Shown: positions 14,001-26,960 of the stretch, piece after piece
Numbering within the stretch: the first letter of the stretch is position 1
Layout: each line of letters starts with the position of its first letter
Source: Struthidea cinerea
Lineage: Eukaryota > Chordata > Aves > Passeriformes > Corcoracidae
Assembly: GCA_013397865.1 (NCBI GenBank)
Contig: VZTI01005243.1
Coordinates: 1,398,707 to 1,462,706 of the forward strand
DNA: 64,000 nt
Reading direction: 5' to 3'
Position numbers and translations under genes: made by a program
The notes under the pieces: model-generated
Database searches by the model: none
What the model was told of the DNA's origin: nothing
The model's input: only the letters and a program-made list of their open reading frames with translations

Positions 14001-17000
14001 ACATTACTAGTTACAAAGATTTCTTGGGTACATGTTGAATTCATTACAATACAGCATCATTTGTTGTGTACTATTAAAATACTTGATAGAAAGATCCTAA
14101 AGCATGTGGCTGACTTGACTCTTGCTTGTTATGCTGTAACTCCATTGAATGGCACAAAAAGATTCCTTCTTTCTCTGACAAGCCCTGCATAGCTACAGCA
14201 CCAGGCCCACAGTGCACAGACCTAGATGGTGGAGGGAGGAGTTGTTGGCATGCAAAACAAGGCCAGCCTGACACACACCCAGAAAGTGCCAGGAGGGCCA
14301 GAGTGTCTGTCCAGAGCTGCAATCTGAAAGTCCCAGCCTGAAAATGCAGGATCTCATTCTGTTTGTTTAGAAGTGACAGGTTGCATCAGCTCTGCCAGGT
14401 TGGAAGTTCATCATCACTGCAAGTCTGAAGGATTCCTAGCTCGGATTCAGTGCCCTGCCCCACGTTGCCTTGTAGCTTTGGACAGTGCTGTGTTGATAGG
14501 GTGGGGGAGCTGCGGTATCTCTTTGATGTACATTATCAAGTGTGGTATCATTGTGTGAAGAACAGCAACAGCATTATTTTACTGTAGAACAAAACAGCAG
14601 AAAGTGTTGTTATACTGAGGGCAAAGATGTATTGATGTGCTGGAGAAGATACAGACACTTAGAGCCTGTAACCTTCTGGGGTTTACCTTTTGGAGACGGG
14701 TGAGAGCTAAGAATCATCCTAAGCAACATGGGCTGGTTTCAAATACTTTTCTCATTACTTCTTACCTTACAGCTGCCCAGAGACGTTTATAGGTTTTGAG
14801 TTCAGGTTTCTATGTTCTGTTAAATTCTTCCTGTCTCTTTTTTTTTCTTTTCCTTTTATCTCTTTTTTTTTGGCCCCTGATCTAAAGAAAGTTAGAGAGA
14901 GTGGAGGTGGTGAGGAGATGGGACAGAATTCTGTTTCACAGTTGTTCCTTTATTTTACAAGTTAAAGCTCACAAAACAAACATAAATGGGACTCCATCTT
15001 GTAAGCATCTGTACTACCACTACCAGTCCATGGATCAAAAGATTATTTGAGGAAATAGCTAGACCTTTTTTGTATATATTTTAGGTCTACCTTCTTCCTT
15101 TCATTTTATTTTAAAACAAAATTAAGGACACTCCAACATGTTGCCCATAAGAGCTCTGTTACAGGTAATTAAATGTAAGTTTACACATTTAATCTACTTT
15201 TAAGAGCAAGAGAGACTGGTAAATGACCCAGTTAAGGAAAGTACTCAGCCTAATTGGATGTAATGATTGCTTGCTGGTGTTTATTACTGTACTAAGAGTA
15301 GACATGTAGTCTGTGATTCTAATTTGGTTTAGAGACAGACCTGTAGTATTTGCACCTATCCTCGGAGTTCGATTGTTTCTGCTAACATTGTGAAATAGGC
15401 TTGTGTTCATTTGGGAGCTTAAGAGTATTAGACTGGAAGGAGCACTGGGTTTTTTCAATTATTATCGCTCTCCAGTTATTATCTCTCCAGACTGTTTTAC
15501 CTACAATAATATGTTAAGCTGGATGTGCTAACATATATTTTTGCCTAGGAAAATAAATAGACATTTCATTGTGTTTATATATACACTGTGAGAGATTAAC
15601 AATAACTAAATTTACTAGTGAGCTGATTCTGACTTACCTGTGAATTTACCTTGTCTTCAGCCTATGAAATTACCACATTAATGTCTGGATTTGATTATTT
15701 CTGTGTCATTCTGAAAGAGTTAAGTTCCTGACAAGCATAAAGTCACTGAAAGTTGAATCAAAGCCCCAAAATTTTAGATTTCATTAATGCTTATTTTCTA
15801 CAATTTTCCTAATTACGGTCACCTTGTTACAATTTGCACTCACAATTCTGGGCTTCCAGGAAATTATATCCAAGTGGAATATGTTATATCACAGAAGATA
15901 CTTGTTACGTAAAAATAGAACACTGGATTTTGTGCCCAGAGGAGCGGCCCTTGGACTTCAGAACACTTATGTAATTATTCTTTATTTCATAAGCTCTCAG
16001 AATGATGAATGAAATCAGAGCTGACTTTGAAAAGCAAGGCCACTGACGACCAGTGCACTTAGCCAAGGTGTCTCAATGTTTACTGTGATGGATTTAGGAG
16101 TTTTATGACATAATGGATCAAAAATGAAGTTAAAGCAACATGAAATTCACAAAAACAAGGATTCTCAGAATGGAGACTTCTGCTTCATAATAATTTATCC
16201 TGCTGTGTTTAGTTGCTACAAAACACAGATCAGTAAGAGAAATTAGCTCTTTTGGTGATATTACATAGACATAGCCAGGTAATTTAATGGCAGTTTTAAT
16301 TCTAATTTACTTCATTTATTGTGAAGGAAAGGAGAAAAAGCCCCAAATCTTGGTATTCTTTTGTTGATCTTGCAGTATATATTATTGTCAGCTATAGTTC
16401 AGTTGACTCTACTATGCTAGAAGAAGTTCTCCTTAGGTTAAAGAAAGATAATTTGCCTGTTGGATGTGTGCAGATGGTAATATTTTGTCATTTAGTATGT
16501 GTTCAAAAGCCATGCTGGCTCCTTCTTAAACTTCAGTACTTCAAAATATGAGATTATTGCTCCCCTTGAAAATATATAGAAAGTTACAGAAAGAAAATGT
16601 ATTACCCAGGTAGACATGGAAAACCGTGACCAGAAAAAAAGCAAAAAAATTGTTCACCAGAAAACTTTCCTGATATATTTGGGGTTTTAGACTAACTCAG
16701 TTACTTACAATTATATTTACTACAGAAAGAATAGAGTAAGAGCTCCTAGTGCAATACTTACTGGCATATACTAGAGGGAGCTGAGGGAGGGAATCAAGAT
16801 AGAGGAAAAAAAAGGGAGAAAGGTGATGGTGAGAACTTTGATTTGTGCTAGTTTGCTTGAATAGAATCTTATTTGATGCCACACCCCACTTACAGCTTTC
16901 GAAATACAATGTGCATTACTCACCCTCTGTGCCCAAACACAGACATTTGTATGCGTATGCAATTATCTGCTGTGCATTTAACGTAGAACATCTGTGTGCG

Positions 17001-17929
17001 CCCATGCACACTTGGGAAGGAGCAGGTTAGTTTATTACAATGTGTCTTCAACAGACTTACCACACTGTTCATTGTTTTAGTATTATCTAGAGCAAATCAA
17101 TATACCTTCTTGTGAAATGGATGAATACACTCTGCTTGTCTGGCAGAGTTTAATGTAAGACCTCTCTTTCTTGATTTCCAATTCAAATGAATCCTGTTAA
17201 AATTACTAAAAAACATTGCTCTTGAAGACTATCTTAAGAGCACAACACAGCATTGAAGCACGTTTCCAAATAGCTTTCTTAACAGGGTAGAGAGTAGGAT
17301 GCACTGAGAACTGACTGAAACCTGTTCTTTAATTGGAATATTCATCTTATGTTTTTCATTACCCTTTTTCCTTTGCCTCTCATGGATGGTTGTTGCTAAT
17401 GCTCCCCTCCCCTCCTGGTGGGCCAGCCAACAGTTCCCTCTGGAGGCAGCATCATTATATCTGCCTGGTTCACTTAGTAGCAGATGGTGAAGAGCAGTAG
17501 AGCTGATACACTGCATTTCACAGAAACCAGGATCCTTCTGGTACCTCTGCAGCATACACAGACTTGCCTGATTTGAGACTGTGAATTCTTTATATGCCTC
17601 CCAAACTAGGTTTCCTTGTTTGCTACTGTGTATGTCAGTGTAAGAGCGATTTTTATGATCTGCTCTGTTGCTGGACAGTGAAGAAACTACTCATCTCCAG
17701 GTTTCAGCTACTGGAAGCTCTGTTTTCCATTTTATTTCTATTTTTACCAAAAATTAAAAGAAAACAGCTCTGATGGTTTTTCTTTTCACTGGTTGACAGG
17801 CTTTTCTTCCCCCTCCCCTTTTTGTAATTCCTGCTGTCTGCCAAAGGACAATCTGTTTGCTCTGAGACAGTTTAATGCATACTGACTACCAGAGGCAGAA
17901 CTTCCATTGGCTCTGTTACAGGGGTAATT

Positions 17930-18080
17930 TACACTTTAACAAGGTATTGTGACAAGGTGGTAATTATATTTTTATCACGTCATTATGACATTACCACCTG
18001 GAAAGCCATAGCTGATTAATTAGTGGCATATATTAAATTTATAACCCTAGAACTCTAAAGTTATCATACCTAAGTGGTGT
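17930..18080. other. Candidate conserved non-coding element with inverted repeat
   Basis: AGGTGGTAAT (17955-17964) and ATTACCACCT (17990-17999) form a perfect 10-bp inverted repeat with a 25-nt spacer. The second arm includes an ACCACCTG E-box-like site, and GATTAATTAG follows. It lies about 0.8 kb before an ADK exon. Its function is unknown. Confidence 0.35.
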
Positions 18081-18837
18081 AATTATGCTGAACTATGGTG
18101 TTGCAGTGAATTGGAGGTGAAGATGCTGAGTATCCACCTATTGCAATACATTTAATGAGTGCCAGTAGAGGGCAGGGAGCTGAAGGAAATGGTTGGGGGT
18201 TTTAAAATAAATACTAAGGAAGAGGGTGAAATCATTGAAATCTAGTCAGATGGCAAGTTGCAAGGCTTCTTACATATATGGATTTTTTTTAAGGTACAAT
18301 TTGAAAGCACTATGATTTACACTTGTTTTTGCTTTTTATTTCAAAGCTTTATTTTAGTTAATTCATACGTATTTTGGTTTTAACAATGCAGCAGTTTCTG
18401 TTGATCTTTTGGAGGCTTGTACTGGCCATTCTGGAGGCTACGTCACCTTCCGGCAACTAGTAGAAAGAACTGCTTTTGGCAGGATGGATTTTTCTCAGTC
18501 TTGTCCATATGCCCCAGGTGTTTATGTTGTTCTTTCTGATGTACTTTTTTTCTTTTACTCTCTTCCTTACTCTTTTTCTCTTGTCCTTAGTATTAGGAGG
18601 TAGAGAAAATAAATTAGGCTGGAAGTAAATAATGAAAATGCCCACAACTTACGGCTTATTTTAACATGTTCCCATATCCCTATGCAGTAAATACAGACAG
18701 AATTATAAACCAAATCTATTTTTACCCAAATTATCATGCTAAAGGTCATAGTTTTGAATTGTTTTGATTTTCAGTGTTGTGCATTTCAAAGTCAGATTCC
18801 CAAGTAACTCATGTTTTATTCTTCCCTTTCTCTACAG

Positions 18838-18924
18838 AAAATGAAGTGACTACTTTCCCTGTGTTGGTGAGTGATCAGAGTGAAATTGTGGATACCAATG
18901 GAGCTGGAGATGCATTTGTTGGAG
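18838..18924 (+). CDS. ADK: Adenosine kinase, penultimate coding exon (catalytic motif)
   Basis: ADK phosphorylates adenosine to AMP with ATP; it is a PfkB/ribokinase-family enzyme of purine salvage found in cytoplasm and nucleus. This exon runs from acceptor TCTACAG to donor GGAG|GTATTT. The first two bases complete a codon from the previous exon, 28 full codons follow, and the last base is the G of a split Gly codon. The translation contains SEIVDTNGAGDAFVGG. DTNGAGDAF is the PfkB signature, whose GAGD Asp is the catalytic base and whose Gly/Ala/Asn form the anion hole. The frame stays open past the donor for 17 codons, which is intron read-through and not coding. The exon is 87 nt with phase 1 at both ends. 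Only 8 of 28 third positions are G or C. Confidence 0.96.
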
Positions 18925-21900
18925 GTATTTCTTACTTCTTTCTGTTGTTTGGAGATTATCCTCTTATTCTCTCTGTATAAAATCTACTGGTTTTTAATTC
19001 AACTGTCCTTCAGAACAAGCTTCATTCTTTTACAGCTTTTCTCTTCATCCTGAAGTTATATGATTTAATTAAGTTCTGATTTCCAAAGGGAAAGTGTATT
19101 CTATTACTTCAAAAATAATATGCCATTATGCTGTACTCTGGTCGTTTTCATGAGATTAATTGTATCTGTCAGACTGTTGCATAAACAAGCTGCATCAAGT
19201 ACTATATAGTGTACAGAAATCCCTCCTGGCTTAAATGTTAACACATTGTTGTTCTTTAAAACAGGTTGTAGTGAATATTAAACAGTATGTTAATAAGTGA
19301 GCATAATGTGTCTGATCATGTAAATTTTGGTAGAACATCTGCTTCCAATACAATTATTTGGACATCAGAAAAGAACGCAAAGGGTTAAATTGTTAAAACA
19401 AACCCCGAAAATATCTGGCATTGCTTAATATCCATTTGCAAACTTACTATTTTTTTTGGCACAAGTTCTAAGGAAAAAAGAGGATGTTATGTCTATGCCT
19501 GTTTTAAAAAATTATTCAATATACGCCAAAACTCAGTCTAATCCAAGATTTCTGTCATTCATTGTAACCTTCATCCATGTAGTTCTGTGATGCACTATTG
19601 CATCCTGCAGGCTCTAATATCCAGAATGTAGTAGCTGTAAGGAGCTCCATTAGTCACTAATTTACTGGAAATATTACAAAAGAGACTTTATAAATAGAAC
19701 TGCAGGGCTCAGTCTTGTAACTATGAAGGGGATAACCAGCAGTGTGTTACCAAATTAAAGCTTCAAAATCATGTCCCACTTCAAGAAAATATTCAACATA
19801 AGCTTAATCTTAAGCATGTGAGTAATTCCATCCTTACTTAATACAGTGTTTAAACCAATGATAAATGTTCAGTATATACTTAAATCTGTCTGAAAATAGG
19901 AATGTTTTTACTCATTACTTCAGTGCTTTAATGAATCATATAGGACAGAAGTAGAGGGAAACATATTAGGTCTTATTATTCATACACCTTTTAGAGCATG
20001 TTTGTCACTCTATTGTTCCCAAATCACAAACAAGACTGAATTTGAACCAGTAGATAACAGTGACTATAACATAAATAAGATCATCTTCAAGTGCTTGTCC
20101 TTGTATACATTTGCTGTGTGTATCAGCTGTGCCAATAAGCTGCTGTTCTTGTGAGGGGAAAAAAAGAGAGAAAAGGTCTTGCTTATTTTGTTTTCATGTG
20201 TCTGCCATGTTTATCTCAAGTTGTATTTATTTTCAGTTCTTCAATTTTAGGCCTCTTGAAATCAGGACTTTTTTTTAACAATCCTAATTTTGTTCTTTCC
20301 TAGGTTAGCTGCAGGAAGGCTATTGCAACTAAATAATCAGGGCTTTAAGAGCCGTTTTATAACATAATAGATCAAATTAAAAAATAGATCTCTCAAAAGC
20401 TTTCCTCTTTAGATGACATCGTTTTCCCTGGTACTGCCATAGCTGCCGGTTTTCTGTAGAAGAGCTAAAACATTGACTTTTTTAGAATATCCTGAATGGA
20501 CAGGCTGATATAAACCACATCAGTCTCTATTCCAAACTACTGCCTTCCACCAGCAGTGTAAGGAGTTGAGGCACATCCTGTCAGGTTGGTCTTGGATCAG
20601 TTGTGAGATTCCTTTCTCAAAGGGGAAAAGTGATGCGGACAATGCTCAGCTGTGGAAGGGAGGGATGAAGGGACATATTCTAAAAGATTACCTCTCCTTT
20701 ATCATTCTAAGTGTTAAGATACAGCAAGCTCCTGTATATTTGGGATAATCTCAACAGAAGTCCTGTATCACTGTTTATGGATGTATATTATCCTCAGTTG
20801 CCCCGCAAATAGCGCTGAGGCATCAGATGCTTTTTCACTGGGGCACAAGTGCAATGCAGTCCAGTGCATTGTATAGTTCTCCCTCACTGTCAGGGCAAGG
20901 ACCACAGCTGGTTTTTCCTCTGTCATGGAAGTCGGCTCAGCCATGGCAAATCTGCCTGGGCTGTCCTTGCAGTTAAGACACTTACCTGAGCATCGGTGTG
21001 TGAACTCAGCCTCCTGTTGCACCATGCTTCTCTCTCCTGTGACTCAAAGCAACATGAGCTTTAGAATATCTATAGTTCTTCCATTAGCTTCTGGGATATC
21101 TCAGTTCTCCGCTGTCACTCCATAAATAATAAATTGATCATTTATTCTCCTCAGAGAATAGATTTTCCTGAGTTTAGTCCAGATGGGAGAATTGGGACTC
21201 CTAACAGTCTCGATACACAGCTGATTCTAGTCTTATGTGTGCTGTGGTCTCCTTCTTCAAGGAGTCATTTAATTTTCCTTCCCATATGTAGGAAACAGAA
21301 TACTGGACTGGATAGGCTTTGATTTGGTCTGTGTTTCATTTGGGGGAGATGTCTGTATTTTATCTGTATCACACTTTTCATGTGTTTTCAAAGTGTGTAT
21401 TTGCAGCAGGAGAAGTTCTTTATTGTCTGCTTAGCAGCAAGCCCTGTGCAGTGGTGTAGGTAATACTGCTCAGCATACGGATCTCTAGCATTGGGTCTAG
21501 CACTGAGCCAGCTGCAGTGTTACTGTCCTGACAGAATTTTTACAACAGGAAGTTTATATTCTCTTCAGTGCTTTTCTGCTTCCTTCTTTGGTTGAGGTTT
21601 TTATCAGTTGTTACTACCTAGGCAACAGTACATGTAGTGTTTTGATTTTAGTGTCCTTGTAGTAAAATGTTTCAAAATTAATCCCTTAACTCAAAAATTC
21701 GATCAGTGCTATAATATCCTCTCCTGAAAACCTAGTTCCTTTTTTGAAACAGCAGAGAACAAGACTCTCATGGCAAAGTTTCCCATAGTTCCCTGGAACT
21801 AGTATATTCGCTGGACCGAACAGTGGTTTTGCTGGAGCAGGTGTCTTGGCTGAGAGGGAAACGTGGGATATAATCAGAACTAACCCCATCAAACAAGATT

Positions 21901-22649
21901 TATTTTGCATTAGAAGGTCAGGTGGGTTAGACTCTATTATATTTTGAAAGATCTTTCACAGAGACACTCTTTTCCAGAGGTATAACTCACAGATTGTAAG
22001 GAAATTCCTTCTCAATAATTACGCCAACTTGGCAAATCACCCCTCATATGTTTCTCCATGTAAAAGTTGAAAAAAAGAAAACTGTTGGGTTTTTTTTTAA
22101 CTAGGACCAGTCTAGCTACTGAATCTCTTGAGACCTTAAAGTCAAGAAAAAGTTTAAAGACACAAAGTTTCTGGGCGCTTGTAACTGTGAGTTGATTCAT
22201 GAGTTCAGCATTTCTGAACATGAAGCTGCTGGCCTCCGAGGAGAACTAGCTCACCCCAGCAGCTAGCAGCAAGAAATAAACTGCATTCTTCAGTTGAAAT
22301 GTGGTTTTATTAAGTTGGCACCAGGAATATCTCTGAATTTCTTGCCTCTTACTGCAGGCATCAAGTCATCTGCCACTCAGGCTGGTGCAGTGCACGAATA
22401 AGAAACTGGGTTTATAAAATCGCTGCAGGTATCTTTATGCTAAAAACACTTCTCTGAACAACACTAACACAGTTCTGTTTTTATTGCTTACCAGCAACAC
22501 TGCTACCTTTTACAAGTTTAAGCAATAATGGTTTACTTTGTAGCATCTCAACACCTCTTGTGGTTTTCAGGAGTACCACGGATTTTGGTTATGAATCCCT
22601 GAAATACCCATAAATTTAAGTTGCAATTCCACCTCCAGATTATTATAAC

Positions 22650-22870
22650 AGTAACAAATCGCTTGAGCTTTGCTGACATGGCTTATGTCACAAGAGTCCT
22701 CTTAATGGAATTACAGCCTTAGTTTGTGGCGTTTGGGGAGCATTCTGTTGCTCATTAAATTATCATTTATTTATTACTAGTCAGCCCCAGATTGAACCAT
22801 TGCAATAATGATAATCAAAGCATACTTAATGGCAATAAATAGATTGAAATATGGACAGTTTTACCATCGT
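22650..22870. other. Candidate conserved non-coding element
   Basis: Dense homeodomain-like cores (CATTAAATTATCATTTATTT, then GCAATAATGATAATCAAAG) with balanced complexity and no repeat signature, in the last ADK intron. This is judged by motif texture only. Confidence 0.3.
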
Positions 22871-24419
22871 ATGCTTTCCTTTATGCCATCCTGCTCTCTT
22901 TAGCCAGAGTAGGTCTGCCTTCTGTTTGAACTCCCCTTTGTCATTGCCACCGTAACGAATGAAAACAATAAGCATCTGTTCTGATAGTTGCTGCCATTGT
23001 TCCCTGCAAAATCTCTCCCCTAGAATCTGTCTAGTCACTGGAACTGGGTACAGAGTTCATAACAAATGAATAGGAGAAGGTATATAATCAATGTTTCTTC
23101 AGGTTCCATCAATATAAATATATTGACTTAATAATCTGCTATGATTTAGTCATATACTACATGAAAAGTACTAGAGTATGAAATGGAGCCACAAATAATT
23201 TTCAAGTAGCATGATGAAGCAGTGACAGAATGATCGCAGCAAGTGTGTATTACTTATCACCATGCTATAGAGATGTTATACCATTCTCAAGGAAAAGAAA
23301 TCCCAAGGTAGAAGGAGCTCTTCATTAAGCATTGTACAGTGCCAGATAGGAGCTGATAGCAATTTGCCTCTGTCAGTATCAAAGGGGAGGTCAATGGCTC
23401 AAACCACCTGTCAATTTAGAAATGGCATTGGCAGCTTTCATGTGCTGAGGAATCTCATAAAGCTGCTAGCTAGAGTTTGAAAGCTACAGTTGCAATTTTT
23501 CGTGCACATACTTACAGAATAAGCAGTTCTCTCTCTTCCTCTTTCTTGTGAAGCCCAGCGTGAGCCTTATAAGATGGCCAACTCCTGTCTCAGCTATAAG
23601 ACAACTGCTCTGATAGACACAGGGAGAGCAGCAAAAGAGGAGTCATCCTCTTTTATGTGTCCTTGTGTGAGTGGGCCTCATGGCCTCCTTATCTCCTCTT
23701 TAGGGACCACAGGGCTTAGTGAAGATACTTCCTTCTTTCTGACTCTATTTGAGCCAAACTGTCTCAGTAAAGCCATTTCCTCGTCTTTAATAGAGAGGTT
23801 AATTCCAAACATTATTTTTCTGTCTTAATATAAATGTCTCTACAAATTAGATAAAGACCTTGGACTTGTAGGAGTTTGCCTAAAGGTTCTCACATTGTTC
23901 AAATTTTAGCCTCTGTTCATGAGGTAAATGCAAATTATTTTCTATAGAGTGACATGCAGCTTTGATTTCAGAACTAAGTAATATTTGGTATATGTCTACA
24001 TTATTGAAATGTTGAAATATTATCTGTAGTGTGAAACAGTCTTTGAATATATTATACATGTACAAATACATGTATGTATATTTATAAAACAGAGTACAAG
24101 AGATAAAAATACAGGTTTACCAAGAATACATAGTACACAGAATAACTGGTCATTATTACTCCTCTACTGTTTCAAGTTTGATTTAGAAACCTCTTTGGAA
24201 AAAGGTTTGCTTCTGTTTTCTGATCGCACTAGGATAGCTGTGGGATATCTTGGCTGAAGCTGGTGGATTTAAACAAGTATAATATTGATTAAAAATGGAA
24301 ACATAATTGAAACCAGTATAATAATTATTATGCTGTTGTTCTGCAGAATCTATCATTTATGGAAGGAACACAGTGATTTTTAAAATAAAAAAAATCATCT
24401 TGATGGGATTTGACATCAT

Positions 24420-24507
24420 CTGAGTTGACCCTGCCTTAAGGCAGGGGCTGGAGCAAGTGACCTCCAGAGGTCTCTTCCCACTTAAATTGTGTTATGGTCC
24501 TATGAGT
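24420..24507 (+). mobile_element. CR1 LINE 3'-end fragment
   Basis: CCCTGCCTTAAGGCAGGGGC, then GTGACCTCCAGAGGTCTCTT, then TTATGGTCCTATGAG. This is the familiar 3' end of sauropsid CR1 elements, which typically reads 'gcagggg..tggac.agatgacctccagaggtcccttccaac' and closes with short ATTCTATG-type repeats. Only the 3' end is present, as is usual for 5'-truncated CR1 copies. It lies in the same orientation as ADK. Confidence 0.85.
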
Positions 24508-26639
24508 TTTAATCCTATAGGGATTACGTTCCCAGGTGCCAGTTCCTGCTCCTCTGGAAATCCAGACTCAGTCATCTTCAGAGGGCAATGTTGGTGGCTC
24601 CAGAGTAGGAGCTGACTGAATTAAAAATGAAGCTCATAGAGTGGAAATTCCATCTTCCTGCAATAAATCTGTTCTAGGGCAAAGAGGGACTGTACTCATG
24701 ACTTAGTCTAATACGTCCCTTATGTATTTCTTGTGAAAGAATTGTGAGGATAGAGGCATGTGCACATGTGAGAAATAAAATAAGCTCTTATGTATAGTTC
24801 CTATATGACTATTCCAGGAGTGCTAAACATGCAAAAAGATCTGATAATGCCTTCAGCAGAGACAGATTTGAATGTTTTCTCAGAACACTAAATTATGAGT
24901 AAGCTTGTGTCTATATTAAAAAGAAAGTTGCTTAATGGATTTCTAGGGCTCTTGAAGATTGAGGAGGAATTTGTTTACACTAAAAACAAATATTTCTCTT
25001 ACTTGTTGTATTTTTCTCTCTGTATAAATCTGTGCTGTAAGGGCTGCTCTTCCTCCAGAATTCACCACCCCTAGAACATTCTAGATTTGTTGAAATGGGA
25101 TTTCAAGGAGCTAGGAACAGTTCTTTACTGAACAGCAGGGGCATGATATCAGAAGCTACTTCACCCACTTATAGCGGTCTTTAATTTTTATAAGGTTTTT
25201 ATACTTGTTTAAGATACCTTGGGAAGTTGTCATCATTTTTTAATTACATTTGATAGAGAGAAATACAGTGGATAAAATATCACTGCTGTGAAGTACTCCC
25301 TTCTGATAACACCAGAGCTCTGAGATGCAGTTTTACTTGCCAGCTGGGAGTGAAGGATATTTTTTTGGTGATATCAATTAAATATGTATGTGCATGTAAC
25401 TTGCAATGGCTGGTTTTTGCTACAAAATTTATCTTCACCAGCAAAGAGAGAGGGGATACTACTTGGAATTGTTCTGTCTTTTCTTTGAAGTAAAGATAAC
25501 TGTTATAACAGAAAGCAGCACTCTCTTAGTTTTCATTTGTACGACATGGGTGGCTAATTGCCTCTGAGCAGTCCTGTTGTTACTGAGATCATGGCGGATG
25601 AGATAGGAAGCTTTGAAATAAAAATACTTACTTAGTGTCATCAGCATTTTTACTGACAGCCCATTTTGCCCGTCTTTACTACTCCTGGTTTATAAACAGC
25701 ATACACGAGTGTAATAGCTGAGCTGCAGAGAGGGCATCAATCTTTGCTTGCTAGGGGATAACTTGTCAGTGTGTCCATGACTTACCACCCCGTGTTCTGA
25801 TGGCATTCGGAACTCAGATAAACATCACACATAAACCCAGGCTATTAGATGACCATATTATGTGTGTAACTGACCTTCTACAAACTAGAAAATGACCAGA
25901 TTATATGTTCCTAGTTGATTTTTTCTCAGTCTCAGCTAGAGGCACATCATTATTCTGATCAATAGTGTAGCCAGTTGCTAGTAATTTCAACATTAGTATT
26001 GGTTCATTTTCAAAATTTGCCACTGTTTGAATTGCAGCTACTTAAACAAACCCATAAAAATAGATATCACTCAGAAAAAAAACATGGAATATATCTGTTT
26101 CCTTTTTCATTCCCTACTTCTTCTTTAACCAATATCCATTCGAAATTATTTCTTTGGAAAGAATACCCTCTTCTGTGCTGACATTATACTTAAACCTGGT
26201 TGCATGTGTTGTCCAAGTATAATTGTGATTATTCTGTTTTCATTGTTTTGTTTTAATTGCTACCCTTCTCTTGGTCTCTAACTGTTCCTCCTAATTTCAT
26301 TACATATGTATTTTTATCATACTATAGTAACGTAAATATAGTAATTCACATTTTCACCTGTTCCGTTTAGAGGCAATCCAGAAAAAAAGACATAGTAGAA
26401 TAAAAGTAAGGCAAAACATTAGTATACTTGCTGTCATTTCTTAAATAACTTGCAGAAGCGAAAGATCCACTTAAAAGGATCAGTGTATGGAATTAAAAAA
26501 CCCTCAGAAGTTTCTAATTAGACTGAAGCAGGACCTGATTCCTTTAGCCTCTGTGTCTCTCTTCCTGTCAGTGACACCGTCAGTGTTAAGGGAGCCTCAG
26601 TACACAGCAAGAGGATTAATATTTTGCAAAATTGGGTTT

Positions 26640-26960
26640 TAAAAGGCCTAATTTACCTCGCCATAATTTCAGTGACATTCTGGACAGATTTTGTGAAAAA
26701 TAAACGTCAAATAGGTTGTGTACATTTTAAAAAACAAACCTACTGTGTTAAAAATAGGTTTTCAAAACCAATTATGAAGTTCCAATTTTTGCTGTAATAG
26801 CTATGGGACAATTACAAATTGACTTAACGCCTCAAAGCAAATCATCACCGTTTAAAATACTTTGTCATGCCTACTATCCCTACCCTCATAACATTTCATT
26901 TTATGTTAATGTGTCATGTGTTAGAAAATCATGTAATGATAAAGAAAATGTTCATGTGGA
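26640..26960. other. Candidate conserved non-coding element
   Basis: Complex AT-rich sequence with CATAATTTCAGTGACATT, ACCAATTATGAAG and ACAATTACAAATTGAC in the last ADK intron. No repeat or coding signature was found. The call is from texture only. Confidence 0.28.

Larger units (their letters stand above)
1..18837 (+). other. ADK: ADK intron upstream of the penultimate exon (3' part)
   Basis: This is intronic sequence that ends at a good acceptor: a pyrimidine-rich tract and TCTACAG at 18831-18837, directly before the ADK exon. I looked for the preceding ADK exon, which should encode the segment leading up to the catalytic domain, and did not see it, so the intron starts outside the window. 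The open frames here are short, lack recognisable motifs and overlap on both strands, as expected for non-coding DNA. Contents I can name are a strong hairpin at 3811-3858, old repeat-like segments near 6.3 and 10.9 kb, T-rich tracts, and two motif-dense AT-rich segments near 8.2-8.6 and 17.9-18.1 kb. Confidence 0.85.

Noticed and set aside
18925..18980. Open frame continuing 17 codons past the ADK exon into the intron
   Set aside because: The donor GTATTT is intact and the downstream exon restores the conserved C-terminus. The hydrophobic extension matches nothing, and no AATAAA was seen just downstream to suggest an intronic poly(A) isoform.
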